Shown here: one piece after another, positions 58,701 through 64,000 of the stretch
How the letters are laid out: every line of letters begins with the position of its first letter
How positions within the stretch are numbered: position 1 is the first letter of the stretch
NCBI RefSeq assembly: GCF_028802875.1
Contig: NZ_JARAMP010000001.1
Coordinates: forward strand, 62,001 to 126,000
Reading direction: 5' to 3'
DNA: 64,000 nucleotides
Origin: Seohaeicola sp024304985
GTDB taxonomy: Bacteria > Pseudomonadota > Alphaproteobacteria > Rhodobacterales > Rhodobacteraceae
Notes under the pieces: generated by a model
Told to the model about the DNA's origin: nothing
The model's database searches: none
What the model saw: the letters and a program-made list of their open reading frames with translations, nothing else
Program-made: the position numbers and the translations under genes

Positions 58701-60296
58701 TCAGTTGCCCAGCATCCACGTGGGTAGTCCCGTCGCGAGAACCGGGAAGACCGCGACCAGCATCAAGGCCACAAGCTGCAAGCCGATATAGGGCACCGCC
58801 CCCCGCCAGATCTGTGTCGTCTTCACGCTGGCAGGGGCTGCGGCGCGCAAATAGAACAAGGCGAAACCGAAAGGTGGCGTCAGAAAGGACGTTTGCAGGT
58901 TCATCGCGATCATCACACCCAGCCAGACGGGGTCAGCCCCCATCATGATCAGCACAGGGCACAGGATGGGCACAAGGATGAAGATGATCTCAAGGAAATC
59001 CAGAAAGAACCCCAGTAGGAACATCAACAGCATCGTGAAGATCATCGCGCCCATCAGCCCGCCGGGCAGCCCCTCCAGCAGGTGCTTGATGGTTTCCTCG
59101 CCGCCCAGTCCACGGAACACCAGAGTGAAGAGTGTGGCCCCGATCAAAACGGTGAAGATCATCGCAGTGATCCGCGCCGTGCGGAAGGTGACGTCCATCA
59201 GCGCGCCATCGCGGAATGTCACCCAAAGGGCAGTCGCAACCGAGATACAGATCAGCAAGAGCAAAGCGGCAGCGGCACGGATCGCCCAAAGCTCGGCCGG
59301 GGCCGTATCGGTGCGGCCTACACGCAGGTCGAATACTGCCAGCAACGCAAGAATACCGATAGCCGCGAACAGGCCTGCCGCCAGAACGACCCGCAGGTGC
59401 GGCGCGGCACGCCACGCAGCCAGAAGGATCGCGCCGACAGCCCCGACCCCTGCGGCCTCGGTCGGTGTCGCCACGCCTCCCAGGATCGACCCCAGAACGG
59501 CCACGATCAGCAAAAGCGGTGCCACAAGTGCGCGCAGGAACAGCGCGATGTCGGATTCGCCACTGGCACCGCCGACCTCCTCCAATGCGCGCGGCGGCAG
59601 AGGCGGGGCCACTTGCGGGCGGCGCCATGTCAGCAGCAACTGGTAGATGATGTAGCAGCCGACCAGCGCCAGACCGGGCAGCAACGCGCCCGCGAACAGG
59701 TCGGCCACACCCACCGACCGGCCCGTCGGATTGCCGCTGATGAGATTGGCTTGCTGATTGGCCAGGGTCAGGAAATCACCCAGAAACACCAGAACGATGG
59801 AAGGCGGGATGATTTGCCCCAAGGTTCCAGAGGCACAGATCGCGCCGCAAGCCGCAACCGGATCGTAACCGTTCTTGAGCATCACCGGCAGCGCGAGCAG
59901 GCCCATCGTCACCACGGTCGCCCCAACGATGCCGGTCGAGGCCGCCATCAATGCGCCCACCACTGTCGTGGCGATCAAAAGACCGCCGGGCCGCGTTCCG
60001 AACAGACGCGCCATCGCGGTCAGCATGTCCTCGGCCAGACGGCAGCGTTCCAGAACGAGCCCCATGAAGATGAACAATGGTGCCGCGACCAAGACCGAGT
60101 TGTTGAGGATCGCCCAAACCCGCTGCGGCAGGAAATTCAGTTGCGCCCAACGAAAGACGCCGACCTCGGCCCCGAGCCAAGCAAAACCAAGCGCGACACC
60201 AGCCAGAGTGAAAGCCACGGGAAACCCGAACATCATCAGGATGATGGCCGCTCCGAACAGAGCCACATCCAGATGGGCCGCCAGAAAGTCGATCAT
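58701..60296 (-). CDS. Extended TRAP transporter large permease, P450-island system 2
   Basis: A 531-aa membrane protein, about 100 residues longer than the DctM average. The N-terminal half has FGFPVAFTLAGVALGFAW and LVAAPLFIFMGLVLERCRLAEDM. The insertion (about residues 285-400) adds roughly three extra helices between SILGGVATPTEAAGVGAVGA and AMIFTVLIGATLFTLVF; such long DctM proteins form a known subgroup. The C-terminus TSFLTPPFGFALFYLRA is typical. The ATG at 60296 overlaps the small-permease stop by 4 bases. Confidence 0.86.
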   Translation of the reverse strand: MIDFLAAHLDVALFGAAIILMMFGFPVAFTLAGVALGFAWLGAEVGVFRWAQLNFLPQRVWAILNNSVLVAAPLFIFMGLVLERCRLAEDMLTAMARLFGTRPGGLLIATTVVGALMAASTGIVGATVVTMGLLALPVMLKNGYDPVAACGAICASGTLGQIIPPSIVLVFLGDFLTLANQQANLISGNPTGRSVGVADLFAGALLPGLALVGCYIIYQLLLTWRRPQVAPPLPPRALEEVGGASGESDIALFLRALVAPLLLIVAVLGSILGGVATPTEAAGVGAVGAILLAAWRAAPHLRVVLAAGLFAAIGILALLAVFDLRVGRTDTAPAELWAIRAAAALLLLICISVATALWVTFRDGALMDVTFRTARITAMIFTVLIGATLFTLVFRGLGGEETIKHLLEGLPGGLMGAMIFTMLLMFLLGFFLDFLEIIFILVPILCPVLIMMGADPVWLGVMIAMNLQTSFLTPPFGFALFYLRAAAPASVKTTQIWRGAVPYIGLQLVALMLVAVFPVLATGLPTWMLGN

Positions 60297-60796
60297 CCAC
60301 GCCCCCCGATCACCTTCTGCAAGGCCCTCAGCAGAAAGGACAGGCCCGCAACAGCCAGAACGACGACAAAGACCAACAAGGCGGTTTTCAGAAGCCAGAC
60401 ATAGGGGATACCCGAGATTTCCATCGAGCCTTCCCGAATATTCCATGACCTTTGAACATAAGGGAGCGAACGGTCCCACATGAGCCACAGGAACGGCCCC
60501 ATCAAAACGGTCGCGCCGACAAGGTCGATCAATCCCTGAAACCGGGCGGGCAGAGCCGCATACAGGATGTCGACACGCACATGTTCATTCGTGGTCAGGG
60601 TCCATCCGGCCAGTCCGGCCATCACCAGCACGAAGCAATAGATCACGGATTCATAGAGCCACACCGATCCATAACCAAAGACATAGCGCAGCAGCGCATT
60701 GGCAAAGACCAGAAGGACCATCGGAATGACAAGCACGGCCACCAGCTTGGCAAAGCCGATGGTGATGCGGTCCAGAAAGCGGATGACGGGGTCCAT
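60293..60796 (-). CDS. TRAP transporter small permease, P450-island system 2
   Basis: A 167-aa DctQ-type protein with four helices; LLRYVFGYGSVWLYESVIYCFVL and TTNEHVRVDILYAALPARFQGLIDL are the diagnostic segments. AAAGG lies before the ATG at 60796. A hairpin separates it from the binding-protein gene upstream. It pairs with the extended large permease. Confidence 0.86.
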   Translation of the reverse strand: MDPVIRFLDRITIGFAKLVAVLVIPMVLLVFANALLRYVFGYGSVWLYESVIYCFVLVMAGLAGWTLTTNEHVRVDILYAALPARFQGLIDLVGATVLMGPFLWLMWDRSLPYVQRSWNIREGSMEISGIPYVWLLKTALLVFVVVLAVAGLSFLLRALQKVIGGRG

Positions 60797-60818
60797 GGCA
60801 ACCTTTCGGGACAGAACA

Positions 60819-60840
60819 GGCGGCAGCAAGAGTTGCCGCC
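60819..60840 (-). repeat. Intercistronic hairpin between TRAP binding-protein and small-permease genes
   Basis: Stem GGCGGCA (60819-60825) / TGCCGCC (60834-60840), 8-base loop, in the 67-base gap between the DctP stop and DctQ start. No T-run follows in the direction of transcription. Confidence 0.6.
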
Positions 60841-60863
60841 GCCCTGAGGAATTTACACCGTTT

Positions 60864-61955
60864 TCAAAGCGCCGCGAATTGCCGTGCGCGTGACGCGAAG
60901 AAGGGTGCCTCGGTCTTGACGGAATATTCCAGTGCCATTTTGAAATAGTCCATATAGCTGTCGTGCACTTCCTTGCCGCGCTCGTCCACCGTGGCCAGTT
61001 CCGCCACCACCTCGGCCGAAGTCTTGGCCAGCGCGTCGATCACGTCGTCGGGGAAAGCGCGCACATCGACCTTGTGCTCGTTCAGCAGGGTCTGGAAGAA
61101 CATCGCGTTGTTATAGGCCCATTCGCCCACGTTGATCGAATTCGCCGCCTCGATCGCGCGCTGCACGGCAGCCTTGTGCTGATCCGACAGACTGTCCCAG
61201 ACTTCCGCGTTCAGGCCGATCTCACCGGCCGAGTTCACCTCTTGCCAGCCGGGGGCGTAATAGAACTTGGTCACCTGATGGAAGCCCGAAGATGTGTCCA
61301 GCCAAGGCCCCTGCAATTCGGTGGCATCAATGGTGCCAGCCTGCAGGGCGGGAAAAATCTCCTGCGCGGGGATCAGCACGGCATTGGCGCCGACACGGCG
61401 CATCACCTCGCCGCCCAGACCGGGCAGGCGGATGGTCAGGCCGCGGAAGTCGTCCAGATTGTTGACTTCCTTGTTGAACCATCCTGCCATTTGCAGGCCG
61501 GTCTGGCCGCAAGTGAAGGGAACGACGTTGAACAGTTCGCGGAAATGCTTTTGCTGCAATTCCTGTCCACCGCCATGATACATCCAGCCCAGATGTTCAG
61601 TGGCGGTGAAGCCGAAGGGCACCTGCGCGAAGAAAACCGAAGGTTGCCACTGCCCCGCCAGATAAACGGGGGTGGAATGATAACAATCCGCCGCACCTGA
61701 CCCCACCGCATCGAACACCTCGAATGCAGCCACAAGCTCACCTGCGGCAGCGACTTCGACGGTCAATTCGCCATTCGTCAACTCGCCCACATATTTGGCG
61801 AAATTATAGGCGATCGAGGCCAGGCCCGGAAAGTTGTGCGGCCAGCTCATCACCATCTGAAGCTTGCGATTACCTTGTGCGATTGCGGGTGCCGCCAGGG
61901 CCGCCGCTGGTGCGGCTGCGGCCGCCATCACGAAATTTCTGCGGTTCAGTGCCAT
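60864..61955 (-). CDS. TRAP transporter solute-binding protein with Tat-type signal, P450-island system 2
   Basis: A 363-aa periplasmic protein. The signal sequence MALNRRNFVMAAAAAPAAAL has a twin-arginine motif (NRRNF), so it is likely exported folded through Tat, as in TakP-type TRAP receptors for 2-oxo acids that bind ligand with a cation. The mature region has the long form of the fold: FGFTATEHLGWMYHGGGQELQ, LTIRLPGLGGEVMRRVGANAVLIPAQEIFPALQAGTIDATELQGPW (start of the latter around residues 190-235). GGGGAGG precedes the ATG at 61955. First gene of the operon P-Q-M-GST, divergent from the P450 gene. Confidence 0.86.
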   Translation of the reverse strand: MALNRRNFVMAAAAAPAAALAAPAIAQGNRKLQMVMSWPHNFPGLASIAYNFAKYVGELTNGELTVEVAAAGELVAAFEVFDAVGSGAADCYHSTPVYLAGQWQPSVFFAQVPFGFTATEHLGWMYHGGGQELQQKHFRELFNVVPFTCGQTGLQMAGWFNKEVNNLDDFRGLTIRLPGLGGEVMRRVGANAVLIPAQEIFPALQAGTIDATELQGPWLDTSSGFHQVTKFYYAPGWQEVNSAGEIGLNAEVWDSLSDQHKAAVQRAIEAANSINVGEWAYNNAMFFQTLLNEHKVDVRAFPDDVIDALAKTSAEVVAELATVDERGKEVHDSYMDYFKMALEYSVKTEAPFFASRARQFAAL

Positions 61956-62092
61956 GTTTTTCCTCCCCACATGACATGTTTCGGGCGCTTTGCGCCCTTC
62001 AAGCCGTCAGGGATCCTGCCCTGCACGGCTGGCAACTCGTCCTCCCCGACGCGCCATGTCTGGACAATGCGAAAAGCCGATGTAATAGTCAA

Positions 62093-62109
62093 GCAAACGA
62101 TTGCTTGGT
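62093..62109. promoter_or_regulatory. Operator-like motif, copy C
   Basis: GCAAACGATTGCTTGGT, inside a perfect 7-bp inverted repeat CAAGCAA-ACGA-TTGCTTG (62090-62107). It lies between the divergent TRAP system 2 and P450 operons, 91 bases before the P450 start. Confidence 0.6.
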
Positions 62110-62199
62110 AAATAATCTGACGATAGACAGGCGAAACTTTGAGCCGACGCCGCAACCCTGTGGCGAATCGACCAAGGTGGCAGACTTGGGAGGATACCT

Positions 62200-63429
62200 G
62201 TGAACAATCCGTTGAAATCTGCGCTCCCGCAGTATGACCCGACGCTTCCGCATGTTGTCCGGGATCCCTACCCCGCACTTCTGGCGTTGCAGGAACACGA
62301 CCCCGCCCATTGGAGCCCCAAACTCAAGGCATGGGTGCTGACCCGCTATGACGATGTTAAGTCAGCGCTGACCTCGGCGGACATGTCAGTGGATCGGATC
62401 AAGCCATTCTACGAAAGCCTGCCGGCACAGGAGCAGTCGGCCCTCAGCGAGTTGATGCGCTATCTGACACTCTGGCTGGTGTTCCGCGATCCGCCTGAAC
62501 ACACGCGCCTGCGGCAATTGATGGGGCGCGCCTTCACCATGCGCGCGGTCGAGGTCCTGCGCCCCGGTGTCGAAGAAATCTGCGATATCCTGGCCGACCG
62601 CCTGCCGCGTGGGCAGCCCTTCGATTTCGTCAATGATTTCGCCATGCAACTACCTGCCATGGTGATCATGGATCTGCTGGGTGTGCCGCGCGAACATATG
62701 TTCCACCTCAAGTCCTGTTCGGACAGGATGCAGCTTTTCATCGGCTCGGCCCGCAATGCACCGTACAAATACGAACGTGCCGCCGAAGGCGCGCATGAAA
62801 TGGCAACCCTGTTCCGTGGGCTGATTGCAGAACGCCGGGCAGAGCCGCGTGATGATCTGATCTCGGCCTTCATCGCCGCACGCGAAGCCGATGACGAAAT
62901 GACCGAGGACGAACTGGTCGCCGCCTGCATGCTGGTGATGTTTGGCGGGCATGAGACCACCGCAAACCTGCTTGCGGGCGGGATGGCCAAATTCATCACC
63001 AACCCCGAGGCCGCCCGCCTTCTGGCCGACAGGCCGGAACTGGCGAAGTCGGCGGTCGAGGAATGTCTCCGGCTGGACGGCCCGTCGGGGTCAATGGCAA
63101 GGCTGGTGGCGGTCGAGCATGAGTTGCACGGCAAGACCCTGCGACCCGGAGAGCGTGTCTTTGCCATGATCAACACCGCCAATCAGGACCCGTCGATGTT
63201 CGAGAAGGCGCAGTATTTCGATATCGAACGAAAACCGAACCGCCATCTGACCTTTGGCTATGGGGTGCATTTCTGCATGGGGGCGGCTCTTGCCCGTCTT
63301 GAGGGAGAGGTGACCTTTCCGCGCCTTGTGCAACGGCTGCCCAAGCTGAAACTTGCGGCAGAGCCGATCGACTGGCACGCGACGATCATCATGCGCGGGC
63401 CGCGCGTGATGCCGGTAGAACTGGGTTGA
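62200..63429 (+). CDS. Cytochrome P450
   Basis: A 409-aa soluble bacterial class I P450. Haem-ligand loop FGYGVHFCMGAALARLE with C359; I-helix FGGHETTANLL (248-258), with the usual oxygen-activation A/G-G-x-D/E-T pattern as GGHET; K-helix ExxR in EECLRLDG; and the R-rich HTRLRQLMGRAFT C-helix region. The GTG at 62200 has GGGAGG in front. It needs a ferredoxin and reductase, neither of which is encoded in the window. It probably hydroxylates a hydrophobic carboxylic acid or terpenoid taken up by the neighbouring TRAP systems. Confidence 0.93.
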   Translation: MNNPLKSALPQYDPTLPHVVRDPYPALLALQEHDPAHWSPKLKAWVLTRYDDVKSALTSADMSVDRIKPFYESLPAQEQSALSELMRYLTLWLVFRDPPEHTRLRQLMGRAFTMRAVEVLRPGVEEICDILADRLPRGQPFDFVNDFAMQLPAMVIMDLLGVPREHMFHLKSCSDRMQLFIGSARNAPYKYERAAEGAHEMATLFRGLIAERRAEPRDDLISAFIAAREADDEMTEDELVAACMLVMFGGHETTANLLAGGMAKFITNPEAARLLADRPELAKSAVEECLRLDGPSGSMARLVAVEHELHGKTLRPGERVFAMINTANQDPSMFEKAQYFDIERKPNRHLTFGYGVHFCMGAALARLEGEVTFPRLVQRLPKLKLAAEPIDWHATIIMRGPRVMPVELG

Positions 63430-63495
63430 CGACAACGGACCGACGCAGACACCACTCACGGAAGCGGCGTCCCCTTTCATTCAAGGAACAGAACC

Positions 63496-64000
63496 ATGAC
63501 CGACACAGTCATCGCAGGGGGTATCCGCAGCGCGCTCGGCGCGTTCGACGGCGCACTTAGCGGGATCGAGATGACAGACCTTGCCGCCACGGTGGCCGCT
63601 GGCTGCATCGAAAGGGCCGGGATCACCGCCAGCGAGGTGGATCACATCGTGCTGGCGTCGACTGTGCCCTCGGGGCGGGACAGCCTGTTCGGCGCGCGCG
63701 TTGTGGGGTTGAAAGCGGGCTTGCCCGAATCCTCGGGCGCACTTGCCGTGGTGCGGGCCTGTGCCTCGGGTCTGCAAGCGATCCTTTCGGCCACACAGCA
63801 GGTGGATAGCGGCCATTCGCGGCTGGCCATCGCGGGCGGGGCCGAAAGCTATTCCCGTGTTCCCCATGCCATCACTACCCTGCGCGGCGGCGTCAAGCGC
63901 GGCCCGACCGTGGTCGAGGACATGCTTGACTGGGCCTATCGTTGCCCCTTCAGTCAGGAATACATGGGCGAAACGGCTGAAAATCTGGCCGAGGACTTTG
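63496..64000 (+). CDS. Acetyl-CoA C-acyltransferase (thiolase), 5' part
   Basis: 168 codons are visible before the window ends. MTDTVIAGGIRSALGAFDGA, VVRACASGLQAIL with nucleophile C89, and AIAGGAESYSRVPHAI are diagnostic of biosynthetic/degradative thiolases (FadA/PhaA family). AAGGAAC lies before the ATG. It follows the P450 gene by 66 bases in the same direction, so P450 and thiolase are likely cotranscribed. Together with the SCP-x-type enzyme at 51365 the island has two thiolases. Confidence 0.88.
   Translation, partial: MTDTVIAGGIRSALGAFDGALSGIEMTDLAATVAAGCIERAGITASEVDHIVLASTVPSGRDSLFGARVVGLKAGLPESSGALAVVRACASGLQAILSATQQVDSGHSRLAIAGGAESYSRVPHAITTLRGGVKRGPTVVEDMLDWAYRCPFSQEYMGETAENLAEDF

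Noticed and set aside
1..64000. CRISPR arrays, rRNA genes, insertion sequences and prophage
   Set aside because: No regular direct repeats with spacers, no rRNA-like sequence, no transposase and no phage structural genes were seen. The holin-like annotation at 3343-3726 is a YqjE-type membrane protein.

Overview
The window (64 kb, GC-rich) looks like chromosomal DNA from an alphaproteobacterium of the Rhodobacteraceae (Roseobacter/Paracoccus-type). The evidence is a PhyR-NepR-EcfG general stress cassette with matching EcfG promoters, four TRAP transporter systems, a ureDABCEFG operon, dense operons with 4-base ATGA/GTGA overlaps, and an elongator tRNA-Met of alphaproteobacterial type. I see no phage, insertion sequence, CRISPR array or rRNA.

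Layout. 0-2.3 kb: end of a haem importer (hmuU 3' end, hmuV), a thioesterase, an NsrR-type nitric oxide sensor and an IMPACT-family protein. 2.2-13.2 kb: stress and signalling block. It holds an AI-2E-type exporter, a yqjD/yqjE-like pair, small membrane and secreted proteins, the phyR / nepR-ecfG-histidine kinase locus, and two further sensor kinases. 13.2-21.7 kb: LysR regulator and a seven-gene operon pairing a TRAP transporter with sugar-acid enzymes (PdxA-like dehydrogenase, enolase-superfamily dehydratase, aldehyde dehydrogenase, DHDPS-family lyase). 22-24.8 kb: DUF6404 protein, ECF sigma with NrsF-type anti-sigma, methyltransferase. 24.8-31 kb: M24 peptidase, second TRAP system, cysteine desulfurase-like PLP enzyme and a divergent Lrp regulator. 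31-34.8 kb: MFS exporter, UspA protein and SulP anion transporter. 35-36.8 kb: two orphan Tad pilus genes. 37.3-41.9 kb: an AttEFGH-like ABC/lipocalin operon and a flavin-binding protein. 42-45.6 kb: tex, stress-type small membrane proteins, tRNA-Met. 46-51.3 kb: urease operon with an extra small His-rich membrane protein between ureA and ureB. 51.4-64 kb: catabolic island with two thiolases, two TRAP systems, an acyl-CoA synthetase, an SDR, a GST and a cytochrome P450.

How it works together. Near-perfect EcfG-type promoters (GGAAC-N16/17-CGTT) sit between phyR and nepR in overlapping divergent orientation. Related sites lie before a DUF1328 gene, a secreted protein gene and small membrane protein genes 39 kb away, which outlines a local stress regulon. 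In the P450 island, three copies of a 17-bp palindrome-like motif (SCAAACRRTYRYTTGRY) lie in the two intergenic regions that feed all four transcription units, suggesting one regulator encoded outside the window. Three of the four TRAP systems carry a GC-rich hairpin exactly between the binding-protein gene and the small permease gene.

Limits: all assignments come from reading the sequence and recalled family features. No database search was run, and substrates of the transporters and catabolic enzymes are inferences.
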